Source: Actinomycetota bacterium (lineage in GTDB: Bacteria > Actinomycetota > Actinomycetes > Nanopelagicales > Nanopelagicaceae). Taken from it: a DNA stretch of 64,000 nt. Under the pieces are notes generated by a model, which had not been told where the DNA came from, made no database searches, and was given only the letters and a program-made list of their open reading frames with translations. Both the position numbers and the translations under genes were made by a program. Within the stretch, counting starts at the first letter, position 1. Each line of letters opens with the position of its first letter. The DNA lies in NCBI GenBank assembly GCA_026392935.1, contig JAPLBE010000011.1:62001-126000 (forward strand), written 5' to 3'. Below, one piece after another: positions 19,015-27,143 of the stretch.

Positions 19015-19795
19015 CTTCACGGAATTCAACTGGAGTAAGAAAACGAGCTCGTGTATGGGCTCTTCTAAGAGTGTGCAGAATGGGCTTTCCAGAAATAATC
19101 AGTAGCAACGAGGTAAATATCGCACGGGGGATATCCCACGCCATCGCAGAATAGAAATGATATGTAAAGAAATTCCTTAGGTTTTCTGATACCGCAGCTC
19201 CAGCTTGAAAAGAAAGTTGGCTATCTGCGCCTAAATACCAAGGCCAGAATTGAAGATCCATTGCAATCCCAAAGAACTCAGCCGCAAGAATTCCGTACAG
19301 AACTAACGCAGCAATTTCCTTCTTGCCTCGAATCTTGCGAGGGATGCATGCAACTCCCAAACCAATCCATCCTGCTGCAAATGCTTGATATGAGAGCCAA
19401 GGACCAATACCGCCAGTGATGAGAGCTGAGAGAACCATGGATAACGCGCCGAGCAGAAATCCAAATGATGGACCGAAAACTCGTGCACTTAGAATTAGCA
19501 CGAACCACATTGGCTCGATGCCAACTGCTCCAGTTCCAAGTGGGCGCAGTGCAGCAATGAGTGCGGAGAGCACTGCTAAGAGGGCGACAGATTTTGCATC
19601 TAAATTCCCGTTGCTCACACCAATCATGAAAATCGCTAGTGCAACTGGAGTGGCGAGAATAAACAACCATTGTGGACGGCTAATGGAGTCAGAGACTAAG
19701 AATGGCCAGATGAATCCACACGCGCTTATCCCACTTGCGATTATAAGAACAAGAAGACTTGATCCAGAAAATGTAAATATGTTTTTTGTCTTCAT
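18962..19795 (-). CDS. ECF transporter substrate-binding (S) component, probably for cobalamin
   Basis: A 277-residue membrane protein with about six to eight hydrophobic helices (FSGSSLLVLIIASGISACGF, PLGTGAVGIEPMWFVLILSARVFGPSFGFLLGALSMVLSALITGG and others), the layout of EcfS/CbrT-like proteins. The segment with an invariant GxGxxPW/GIGPWLSYQAFAAGWIGLG resembles cobalamin-type S components. Last gene of the operon; starts 4 nt inside the ATPase gene (ATGA overlap). The ligand is inferred from the cobalamin riboswitch at the head of the operon. Confidence 0.8.
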   Translation of the reverse strand: MKTKNIFTFSGSSLLVLIIASGISACGFIWPFLVSDSISRPQWLFILATPVALAIFMIGVSNGNLDAKSVALLAVLSALIAALRPLGTGAVGIEPMWFVLILSARVFGPSFGFLLGALSMVLSALITGGIGPWLSYQAFAAGWIGLGVACIPRKIRGKKEIAALVLYGILAAEFFGIAMDLQFWPWYLGADSQLSFQAGAAVSENLRNFFTYHFYSAMAWDIPRAIFTSLLLIISGKPILHTLRRAHTRARFLTPVEFREVNEREIAPLATQQLQQN

Positions 19796-21408
19796 GGCTG
19801 AGTGCCTAAAGCAGAGATAACATCATCAACAGTCAGCCACGGCTTTGGCGACATCACTTTAGCTACTTGTGGAGCAAACGCTGGTGAGCTTAAGAGAACA
19901 TCAAGTGTGCAGCCGTCGGCAACGATTTCACCTTCTGCGACAAAGATGACTCGATCGGCAAGTTCTGCAACCAATTCGACATCGTGAGTGGCAAGGATGA
20001 CCGGGTTATTCAACGTTTGAGCATATTCCTTGAGAGCAAGCATGAATAGATTCTTTGCTTGGTAATCCAGTCCGCGAGTGGGTTCATCAAGAACCAATAG
20101 ATCTGGATTAGATGAAAGAACAATGCTCAGAACTAGCGCTAGTCGCTGACCTTCAGATAAATCATTGGGATGTGTGCTCTCTGAAATATTCGGTACCAAA
20201 CGTCCTAAGAATGAGAACGTAGTTCCAGGAGTGAGATCGCTATCGCTATCTGCTTGATGACATTCTTGGGCGACGCTCTGTAGGTAGAGGAGGTCACTCG
20301 GTTCTTGAGGAACATAGCCAATCATTTTTCGCCGAGCATTCCCATGTAGTGCTGATGGATCTTGGTCAAGTACTGTGACACTGCCATGTGTTGGCCGATG
20401 CAAACCAACAATAAGTTCAAGTAGTGAACTCTTGCCAGCCCCATTTCTTCCCATGACTGCAACTATCTCGCCTGATGCAATAGATGCACTGACTTGTTTA
20501 AGTGCTTCGGTCTGTCCATAGCTCAGAGATACTTTTTTTACGTCCACTATCGTTTTCCAAGTACTTGTGTTGGTAATTGTTGTTAGGTCGGATTCTGGAG
20601 TCGGTATATCCCGCAGGTGACTTGTATGGCGGCGCACATCTCGGACACTAGTTCCGATTTCTTGAAGGTTGAGAGCACGTGCAAGTCGAATAATTGGTGG
20701 GACGAGAGTGGAACGAGCAAGAATTTCTTCGGCACTTCCGATAGAAGTTTCACCGTTACCTTCAATGTAAATAATGCGATCAACAAACTGAATAACTCGC
20801 TCTAATCGATGTTCGGCAATGATTACGGTGACACTTAAATCGTGAACTAAGCGATGAAGTATGGATAGAACTTCTTCAGCGGCAATGGGGTCTAAAGCAC
20901 TTGTTGGTTCGTCAAGAACGAGAACTTTGGGATGCATAACGAGAGCGGCACCTATCGCCACTCGCTGTTGTTCGCCGCCACTGAGTGTTGCGATATTTCT
21001 ATTGCGTACGGCATTGAGCCCCAGTAGATCCAATACCTCTTCTACGCGCTTTCGCATAACGTCATGTGGAATGTTGAGCGCTTCCATACCGAATGCCAGC
21101 TCTTCTTCAACGACATCTGTGACAAAACCATTAATTGGATTTTGCCCCACGATTCCAACAAGATGTGCCAGATTTCCCGGACGAACTTCACGTGTAGAAA
21201 TCCCATCTACAGAAATATCTCCCGCGAGAATTCCCCCGGTGTGATGTGGGACTAAGCCATTGACGAGCCTGAGCAGAGAAGATTTACCAGATCCGGTCTG
21301 TCCAATAACGAGGACCATTTCTCCCTCTTGAATCTCACATGACAAATCTTCGAGAACTGTCTTGGTTGATTGGGGATAAATGAGGGAGACATTTGAAAAC
21401 TTAATCAT
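19792..21408 (-). CDS. ECF transporter duplicated ATPase (EcfA-EcfA' fusion)
   Basis: A 538-residue protein with two ABC domains in one chain. Domain 1: Walker A GQTGSGKSS (about residues 36-44), signature LSGGEQQR, Walker B VLVLDEPTSALD. Domain 2: Walker A GRNGAGKSS, variant signature LSEGQR, Walker B LLVLDEPTRGLD. Both appear catalytically complete. It powers uptake together with EcfT (21405-22148) and the S component, with 4-nt ATGA overlaps on both sides. Confidence 0.92.
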   Translation of the reverse strand: MIKFSNVSLIYPQSTKTVLEDLSCEIQEGEMVLVIGQTGSGKSSLLRLVNGLVPHHTGGILAGDISVDGISTREVRPGNLAHLVGIVGQNPINGFVTDVVEEELAFGMEALNIPHDVMRKRVEEVLDLLGLNAVRNRNIATLSGGEQQRVAIGAALVMHPKVLVLDEPTSALDPIAAEEVLSILHRLVHDLSVTVIIAEHRLERVIQFVDRIIYIEGNGETSIGSAEEILARSTLVPPIIRLARALNLQEIGTSVRDVRRHTSHLRDIPTPESDLTTITNTSTWKTIVDVKKVSLSYGQTEALKQVSASIASGEIVAVMGRNGAGKSSLLELIVGLHRPTHGSVTVLDQDPSALHGNARRKMIGYVPQEPSDLLYLQSVAQECHQADSDSDLTPGTTFSFLGRLVPNISESTHPNDLSEGQRLALVLSIVLSSNPDLLVLDEPTRGLDYQAKNLFMLALKEYAQTLNNPVILATHDVELVAELADRVIFVAEGEIVADGCTLDVLLSSPAFAPQVAKVMSPKPWLTVDDVISALGTQP

Positions 21409-22148
21409 GCAGCGACCATCACAATGCAGAACGAAAGAGAAGCGAGTACGACCACAGAGTCACGAAGGTTCCAGGGTGATGGTTTATATCGGGAACGCTT
21501 ACCGTGAACTCCGAAACCACGTGATTCCATAGACTCGGCTAACAAGAGCGATCTAGAAAGTGACTGTTCTAGCAACGGCAGTGCAATTGTTCTAAGAGAG
21601 ATTTTCTCGATTCCCCTCATTTTTTGTGCATTCCGTATACGGTGCAAACTCTGAGCTAATTGTGGAAAAACTGATGTGGCAATAACCAAAGTGATGCCGA
21701 TTTCATAAACAAATATAGGCAATACCCGCAGCAACTTATGAGGACTAGTTAGCGCGGTCGCTGCACCGAAGAGAACAATCAATGTTGCGATGATCAATCC
21801 TTCGTGCGCGGATGAGGAGAGGCGTTCTAGAGTGACATCACCACCGATGCGAATCCCGGGCATCCATTGGGGAAGTGAGATTCGAGGAATTGAAAAGAGG
21901 GTGGTTCCGGGAATTGGAACTCCAATAACAACGCCAACGATGAGTCTGATAAAAACTATTGCAAGAGCGATTCGAATGGACCACCAAAAAGTTGCATTCC
22001 ACGGTGCTCCATCTAGACGAATCAAATAAACAGCAACTGCTACACCCACTACGAAAAGGGCAACCCAAGAACTATTCAGAGTTATGACTCCTATAGCTAA
22101 GAGCAGTGCCCAAATCCAAAGCGTAAGTGGGTGTAGCGGTGCCTTCAT
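21405..22148 (-). CDS. ecfT: ECF transporter transmembrane (T) component
   Basis: A 247-residue CbiQ/EcfT-family protein. The coupling-helix signature ESMESRGFG (normally A-x-x-x-R-G) contacts the ATPases, and RIRNAQKMRGI is the second Arg-Gly coupling motif. About five membrane helices. Lies between the secreted SCO2322-like protein (12 nt upstream) and the ATPase gene. Confidence 0.9.
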   Translation of the reverse strand: MKAPLHPLTLWIWALLLAIGVITLNSSWVALFVVGVAVAVYLIRLDGAPWNATFWWSIRIALAIVFIRLIVGVVIGVPIPGTTLFSIPRISLPQWMPGIRIGGDVTLERLSSSAHEGLIIATLIVLFGAATALTSPHKLLRVLPIFVYEIGITLVIATSVFPQLAQSLHRIRNAQKMRGIEKISLRTIALPLLEQSLSRSLLLAESMESRGFGVHGKRSRYKPSPWNLRDSVVVLASLSFCIVMVAA

Positions 22149-22160
22149 TATTGAATCAAC

Positions 22161-22697
22161 TTATTTCTTGAGAAGCGCGGCAGGAGTCTCTATCTCCACA
22201 CCACATTCCTTCTTGGGGTAGCCATTAAATCCGCAGATAAGTCCTGAAGAACCTGCTCTGACTTTCACTGCCTGCCCGAGTACATCGATACCTTGAGAAT
22301 TCTTTGCAGTAACTATGCAGCGAACAATAGTTTTCTGCAGCTTTTCTCCTGTGGGTGCGTATGACTTTTGGCCAAAATCAATCACAAGGCCAATTCTTTT
22401 CTTGCCAGATACAGCTTTTGTGTAGCCGCAGATCTTCTCAAAACTCGGTGCTACCGATGGAGCAACGGAGGGGATGTCATCGCTGCTAAAAACAAAAGAC
22501 CATCCCTCCACTGCGCCATCTTTAATATCAACTGTTGGACCAGTCATTGCAGCTGTCCACATTTTTGCTTGTGGTGCTGCCTGGAAGTAACCCCAATAGC
22601 GATAGCCCTTGGCTGCGGCGTGAGATGAGGGGATAGCAACAACTTGTGAGAGAACAAGTGCGATTGCCGTAAGTGCGATTGATGTGTTTCTTTTCAT
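22161..22697 (-). CDS. SCO2322-family secreted protein, first gene of the ECF operon
   Basis: A 178-residue protein with a Sec signal peptide (basic MKRN, hydrophobic core, cleavage after SHA about residue 27). The mature part carries GYRYWGYFQ, DGAVEGWSF, KRIGLVIDFG and ICGFNGYPKKECG, which recall the Streptomyces SCO2322 family that is found beside an ECF transporter in the same order. Four cysteines may form two disulfides outside the cell. It has no lipobox. Being first after the cobalamin riboswitch suggests it helps capture or deliver cobalamin, but this is inference. AGGAG lies 9 nt before the ATG and is buried in a hairpin. Confidence 0.75.
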   Translation of the reverse strand: MKRNTSIALTAIALVLSQVVAIPSSHAAAKGYRYWGYFQAAPQAKMWTAAMTGPTVDIKDGAVEGWSFVFSSDDIPSVAPSVAPSFEKICGYTKAVSGKKRIGLVIDFGQKSYAPTGEKLQKTIVRCIVTAKNSQGIDVLGQAVKVRAGSSGLICGFNGYPKKECGVEIETPAALLKK

Positions 22698-22708
22698 TAC
22701 TGGAGTCT

Positions 22709-22731
22709 CCTGTGTTGAAGAGTCTCACAGG
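22709..22731 (-). promoter_or_regulatory. Hairpin sequestering the Shine-Dalgarno of the ECF operon
   Basis: On the minus strand CCTGTG (22731-22726) can pair with CACAGG (22714-22709) around an 11-nt loop. The right arm contains the AG of AGGAG (22711-22707), the ribosome-binding site of the first gene. This is the likely translational output of the cobalamin riboswitch. Confidence 0.5.
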
Positions 22732-22819
22732 GGTAGCTCGCTAGCCTCCGGCAAAGAATGCGCGGAGAACTTTTGGACTACACCCCGCGAACCTCGGCGG
22801 GTGTTTGTCTATTGCATAT

Positions 22820-22922
22820 ATCGCTTTAGGTAATCCGACTTGATCAGTTCAAAAGACTGTCTTACGGTTGCGGGTCAGCGTCGGATTTGCACCGAACTTC
22901 CCCTAAAGAGATACCTATGAAG
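22820..22922 (-). ncRNA. Cobalamin (AdoCbl-type) riboswitch
   Basis: Read on the minus strand, TTAGGGGAAGTTCGGTGC followed by AAATCCGACGCTGACCCGC and AACCGTAAG (22905-22861) matches the B12-box consensus (AGGGAA..GGTGcAAATCC..GCtG.CCCGC.ACtGTaA). The flanks TAGGTA (about 22917-22912) and TACCTA (22832-22827) pair to close the structure, and AGTCGGATTACCT resembles the conserved 3' strand. It is followed by a bulged stem at 22780-22804 and the SD hairpin. It should repress the downstream secreted protein-ECF operon when cobalamin is plentiful. With the divergent aldo/keto reductase promoter it fills the 309-nt gap between the genes. Confidence 0.9.
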
Positions 22923-23006
22923 TTGTGGGTATTACGTTGTGGGTGAACCAAACCATAGTTCTGCCCTCTTGGCAACAAGCCACGCAAGAGCGATAAGGTG
23001 CGAGGT

Positions 23007-24008
23007 ATGGAATATAGACGCCTCGGCAACTCGGGAATGTACGTTTCGGAAATCGCATATGGAAACTGGATCACGCATGGTTCTCAAGTTGAATCTGATG
23101 TGGCAGTTAAATGCGTCAAAGCCGCGCTCGATTGTGGCATAACAACTTTCGACACAGCCGATGTTTATGCTGGAACAAAAGCTGAAGTTGTTTTGGGTAG
23201 AGCGTTAAAAGGTGTGCGTCGCGAGTCTTATGAGTTACTGACAAAAGTTTATTGGCCTACGGGTCCGGGAAAAAATGATAGAGGTCTGTCTCGCAAACAC
23301 ATCATGGAGTCTTGCCATGCGTCACTCAAGAGACTTAACACCGATCACATTGATCTCTATCAAGCACATCGCTTCGATGTCGAGACGCCACTTGAAGAAA
23401 CACTGCGAGCTTTCGATGATTTGGTTCGCCAAGGGAAGGTGAGCTACATCGGTTTTTCAGAATGGACTGCGCCCCAGATTTCGCAGGCGCTGAAGATTCA
23501 AGATGCACGCGGCTATGACAGATTTGTTTCTAGTCAGCCACAGTATTCGGCTCTTTGGCGAGTAATCGAAGGTGCAGTTGTGCCGCTTTCTAAGAAAGAG
23601 GGCATTGGGCAAATTGTCTGGTCCCCGATGGCACAAGGCGTATTGACTGGAAAGTATCTTCCTGGCGTAAAGCCACCTGCAGGTTCACGTGCAACCGATA
23701 AAAAGAGTGGCGCAGGCGCCATCTCTAGTTTCATGAAAGAAGAGATACTTACTGCTGTTCAAAATCTTCGTCCTATTGCAGAGGAGCACGGATTGACGAT
23801 GTCGCAGTTGGCCATTGCATGGGTATTGCAGAATGAGAACGTTTCTGCGGCAATTATGGGTGCAACTAAACCTTCTCAGGTTAAGGAGAATGTCAAAGCT
23901 TCTGGAGTAAAACTGGGCGTTGAAACCATGTCAAGAATAGATAAAATCTTGGGAACACTTCCTGAGAGAGATTCGACGATAGATCGAACACCTCGCCCAC
24001 GAGCTTAG
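23007..24008 (+). CDS. Aldo/keto reductase, Kv-beta/YghZ-like
   Basis: About 333 residues. The catalytic tetrad is visible: Asp in FDTADVY, Tyr in the same DVYAGTKAE block, Lys in LLTKVYWPT and His in YQAHRFD. The opening MEYRRLGNSGMYVSEIAYG is typical of the potassium-channel-beta-like AKR group. It reduces carbonyls with NADPH; the substrate is unknown. ATG 23007 is preferred over GTG 22998 because TAAGGT (22994-22999) lies 7 nt before it. It diverges from the riboswitch operon. Confidence 0.88.
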   Translation: MEYRRLGNSGMYVSEIAYGNWITHGSQVESDVAVKCVKAALDCGITTFDTADVYAGTKAEVVLGRALKGVRRESYELLTKVYWPTGPGKNDRGLSRKHIMESCHASLKRLNTDHIDLYQAHRFDVETPLEETLRAFDDLVRQGKVSYIGFSEWTAPQISQALKIQDARGYDRFVSSQPQYSALWRVIEGAVVPLSKKEGIGQIVWSPMAQGVLTGKYLPGVKPPAGSRATDKKSGAGAISSFMKEEILTAVQNLRPIAEEHGLTMSQLAIAWVLQNENVSAAIMGATKPSQVKENVKASGVKLGVETMSRIDKILGTLPERDSTIDRTPRPRA

Positions 24009-24018
24009 TTGCCTAACT

Positions 24019-24549
24019 TTAGAAAGAATCTCCACGATTGATTAATGGTTTTGGAGTGCGCATACGCCGCATTTGAGTCGAACGTAGCCATCCGTACATA
24101 CCAATGCCTTTGAGGTCAGCGTCTGGGAATTTCTCAGAGACTACTTGTTTTAATTTGCGACTTAAAAAGAATCCATCAATGAGTGAGATTAAAAGCACTG
24201 AGTACATAATGAAGATGCTTCCAATCTGAAAAACCTTAGAAGGAATCAGAGTGAGTGCAAGTACAACGAAAATTATTGGCAAGAAATACTCACCAATAGA
24301 GCGACGAGAATCAACATAATTGCGGACAAATTTTCTTACTGGGCCTTTATCGCGAAAAGGAAGCGCATTCTCATCTCCACGCAAATATGCTGCTCGGGAA
24401 GCAATGCGCGCTGCACGAGCCGCTTCTTTTGCGCGCTTCTTCTCTTCACGAGTAGATGCGGGTGCGATTGAAGAAACTTTGCGGGCCGCCTCTGCATCTT
24501 TACGCTTTGGAGTCGGCCGACCTTTTTTATCCGATGTTGGTTCAGTCAT
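24019..24549 (-). CDS. DUF3043-family membrane protein
   Basis: A 176-residue actinobacterial protein (Rv2206-like). A highly charged Lys/Arg/Ala/Glu N-terminus (about 1-75, probable coiled helix) is followed by YLRGDENALPFRDKGPVRKFVRNYVDSRR, two membrane helices (about 88-135) and a basic tail ending in RMRTPKPLINRG. Function unknown. TATAGT at 24557-24562 is 7 nt before the ATG (leaderless). It stands 8 nt downstream of nadA. Confidence 0.85.
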   Translation of the reverse strand: MTEPTSDKKGRPTPKRKDAEAARKVSSIAPASTREEKKRAKEAARAARIASRAAYLRGDENALPFRDKGPVRKFVRNYVDSRRSIGEYFLPIIFVVLALTLIPSKVFQIGSIFIMYSVLLISLIDGFFLSRKLKQVVSEKFPDADLKGIGMYGWLRSTQMRRMRTPKPLINRGDSF

Positions 24550-24557
24550 GGTCGCAA

Positions 24558-25703
24558 CTATAGAGCGAGCATCTGTTCTAGGGCTAACTTGGAGAACCTA
24601 GCCACGGTGGGATCGACCGTAATCTGGTTGACGATATGCCCCGCAAGGATTGACTCCATCGCCCAAACCAGGTGGGGCAAATCGATTCTGTTCATAGTCG
24701 AGCAATAACAGACAGTCTTGTCGAGGAAGACAATTTCTTTATCTGGGTTCTGGCTGGCTAAACGAGAAACCAAATTGAGCTCTGTACCGATTGCCCATTT
24801 ACTACCCGCAGGGGAATCAGTAACTGTACGAATAATTCTCTCCGTGCTTCCAACTTCATCTGCAGCGACTACAACTTCGTGTTGGCATTCGGGGTGCACA
24901 ATTACTTTGACCCCAGGAACTCGCACGCGCACTTCCCTTACGGACTCTTCGGTAAATCTGCCGTGCACTGAGCAATGCCCTCTCCACAAAATTATGGTGG
25001 CGTTTCTGATCTCTGATTCAGTTAGGCCACCCATTGGTTTCCATGGATTCCACAGGACGCAGTCATCAAGTGAAAGTCCCAGATTGCCGACAGCAGTATT
25101 TCTCCCCAGATGTTGATCGGGCAGAAATAATACCTTTTCAGATTTAGCAAAGGCCCAGCGAAGTGACTTCTCAGCGTTGGATGATGTGCAAATAGTTCCG
25201 CCGTGTTCACCGGTAAAGCTCTTGATTGCAGCCGATGAATTCATATATGTAACAGGTGTTGTTTGACCCGCAACACCTAGTTCTTCCAAAACTTTCCAAC
25301 ACTCATTAACCTGTTGCGCAGTTGCCATGTCAGCCATAGAACAACCTGCTGCAAGATCGGGGAGAATCACTTTCTGCGATGAAGATGTCAGAATGTCGGC
25401 GCTCTCTGCCATGAAATGCACACCACAGAAGAAGATGAATTCAGCCTCCGACTTCTCGGCCGCTGCTTGAGCCAACTTAAAAGAATCACCTGTGATATCG
25501 GCAAAGCGAATTACTTCATCTCGTTGGTAATGATGACCCAAGATGAGGGCTCTTGCGCCCAATGCGGCGCGAGCTGCAATAGCTCGTTCGACCAAGTGCG
25601 GATCACTTGGTGCGGGTAGTTCGCCGCTGCAGGAGACTCCACGTTCGGAAGTCAGGTCTTTACCCTGCCCCAATACGAGAAGTTCGCTGAGTGAGATAGC
25701 CAT
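24558..25703 (-). CDS. nadA: Quinolinate synthase
   Basis: About 381 residues. It condenses iminoaspartate with dihydroxyacetone phosphate to quinolinate for NAD synthesis, using a 4Fe-4S cluster. Three candidate cluster cysteines are visible in FCGVHFMAESAD, HPECQHEVV and CYCSTMNRIDL; GHHYQRDEVIRFADITGDSF is the substrate block. The start is placed at ATG 25703: the alternative ATG at 25763 would abut the erpA start and cover its -10 box. nadB and nadC are not nearby, so iminoaspartate supply must be encoded elsewhere. Confidence 0.92.
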   Translation of the reverse strand: MAISLSELLVLGQGKDLTSERGVSCSGELPAPSDPHLVERAIAARAALGARALILGHHYQRDEVIRFADITGDSFKLAQAAAEKSEAEFIFFCGVHFMAESADILTSSSQKVILPDLAAGCSMADMATAQQVNECWKVLEELGVAGQTTPVTYMNSSAAIKSFTGEHGGTICTSSNAEKSLRWAFAKSEKVLFLPDQHLGRNTAVGNLGLSLDDCVLWNPWKPMGGLTESEIRNATIILWRGHCSVHGRFTEESVREVRVRVPGVKVIVHPECQHEVVVAADEVGSTERIIRTVTDSPAGSKWAIGTELNLVSRLASQNPDKEIVFLDKTVCYCSTMNRIDLPHLVWAMESILAGHIVNQITVDPTVARFSKLALEQMLAL

Positions 25704-25763
25704 GGGGCTATTCTCATGTGTTTCGGTTAGCCACGGCAACCCGACGCGAGTATTCTTTGGCAT

Positions 25764-26126
25764 ATGACTACTGAAACAACATCAACTCCAGTTGAACTGA
25801 CAACCGGCATCACTCTTACCGATGTAGCAGCAGCAAAAGTTTCTGCTCTATTGGCTCAAGAAGGCCGCGATGATCTCTACCTTCGCGTAGCCGTACAACC
25901 AGGTGGATGTTCTGGACTTAAGTACCAGCTTTACTTTGATGACCGCGCACAAGATGGGGACATCGCACGTGAATTTGGTACAGTCAAAGTTGTTGTCGAC
26001 AAGATGAGCGATCCGTATCTCATGGGTGCAAGCATTGATTTCGTGGACACAATTGAGAAGCAGGGCTTCACAATTGATAATCCAAATGCGCAAGGTTCTT
26101 GTGCATGCGGCGATTCATTTAACTAA
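25764..26126 (+). CDS. erpA: ErpA/HesB-type iron-sulfur cluster insertion protein
   Basis: A 120-residue A-type carrier with the three conserved cysteines: QPGGCSGLKYQLYF, then CACGD near the C-terminus. It accepts and passes Fe-S clusters to apo-enzymes. TATTCT at 25751-25756 is 7 nt before the ATG (leaderless). Its place before a PfkB kinase and near ctaC matches Rv2204c-Rv2202c. Possible clients in the window are NadA, LipA and the Rieske protein. Confidence 0.93.
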   Translation: MTTETTSTPVELTTGITLTDVAAAKVSALLAQEGRDDLYLRVAVQPGGCSGLKYQLYFDDRAQDGDIAREFGTVKVVVDKMSDPYLMGASIDFVDTIEKQGFTIDNPNAQGSCACGDSFN

Positions 26127-26165
26127 TCAGCCTTCTACACCCCGTCCCATAGATAGATTGCGCCC

Positions 26166-27143
26166 ATGAAAATTGGTGTTGCTGGGTCGGTCGGGTTAGA
26201 TCATTTAATGACTTTCCCAGGAAAGTTCACCGATTCTTTAGTCGCCGGTTCGCTCGAGAAAGTCTCACTCTCATTTCTCGTAGATGGCCTAGATGTACGC
26301 CGAGGTGGTTGCGCCGCAAATATTGCCTTTGGCTTAGGAGTTCTTGGCCTTAATCCAATTCTTATCGCCGCAGTCGGAAAAGATTTTGCAGATTACGACG
26401 CTTGGCTTTCGCGTCATGGCGTAGATACAACGCATGCTTTGGTCTCTAAAGATCAGCACACGGCGCATTTCACTGTCACAACAGACACCGAACTTAATCA
26501 GATTGCCTCATTTTTTCCCGGTGCGATGTCAGAGGCTCGAAACATTGAACTGAAACCAATCATCGATAAAGTCGGCAAGTTAGATGTATTAATAGTTTCA
26601 CCTGATGACCCAGAGGCAATGTTGCGTCATACCGAAGTCGCGCTTTCGATGGGCATCGCAGTAGCGGCAGATCCCTCGCAGCAAATGGCGCGCATGAGCG
26701 GTGATGAGATTAAGAAGCTTATTGACGGAGCCACCTATCTTTTTATGAACGAGTACGAGTTAGCACTTGCCATCCAAAAGACTGGGTGGAGTGATCACGA
26801 AATTCTGCAACGTGTGAAATATCGCATTGTCACCTTGGGTTCCGACGGTGCCCGCGTTGAAAGTGTTGATGGAACATTCATTAAAGTTGGTTGCGCCAAG
26901 GAGAAAGCTAAAGTCGATCCAACCGGAGTCGGAGACTCTTTTAGATCCGGTTTTGTCGCTGGTCTTGCCTGGGGACTTCCTCTTGAAAGGTGTGCGCAGT
27001 TGGGATCCATGATTGCGACATACGTTATTGAATCAACGGGCACTCAGGAGTACAGATTTACAAGCGCCGAATTCTTGGCTCGCTTTGAAGAAGCATACGG
27101 CGGCGATGCTGCAGCCGATATAGCTGCGCATCTACCTTCTTAG
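26166..27143 (+). CDS. PfkB-family carbohydrate/adenosine kinase
   Basis: A 325-residue sugar kinase. The N-terminal GGCAANIAFGLGVLG (second PfkB signature region) and the C-terminal DPTGVGDSFRSGFVAGL with the catalytic Asp and anion-hole glycines are intact. The M. tuberculosis counterpart by position, Rv2202c, is an adenosine kinase; whether this one uses adenosine or a sugar cannot be told. TAGATT at 26154-26159 lies 6 nt before the ATG. Overlaps the convergent NifS-like gene by 12 nt. Confidence 0.88.
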   Translation: MKIGVAGSVGLDHLMTFPGKFTDSLVAGSLEKVSLSFLVDGLDVRRGGCAANIAFGLGVLGLNPILIAAVGKDFADYDAWLSRHGVDTTHALVSKDQHTAHFTVTTDTELNQIASFFPGAMSEARNIELKPIIDKVGKLDVLIVSPDDPEAMLRHTEVALSMGIAVAADPSQQMARMSGDEIKKLIDGATYLFMNEYELALAIQKTGWSDHEILQRVKYRIVTLGSDGARVESVDGTFIKVGCAKEKAKVDPTGVGDSFRSGFVAGLAWGLPLERCAQLGSMIATYVIESTGTQEYRFTSAEFLARFEEAYGGDAAADIAAHLPS

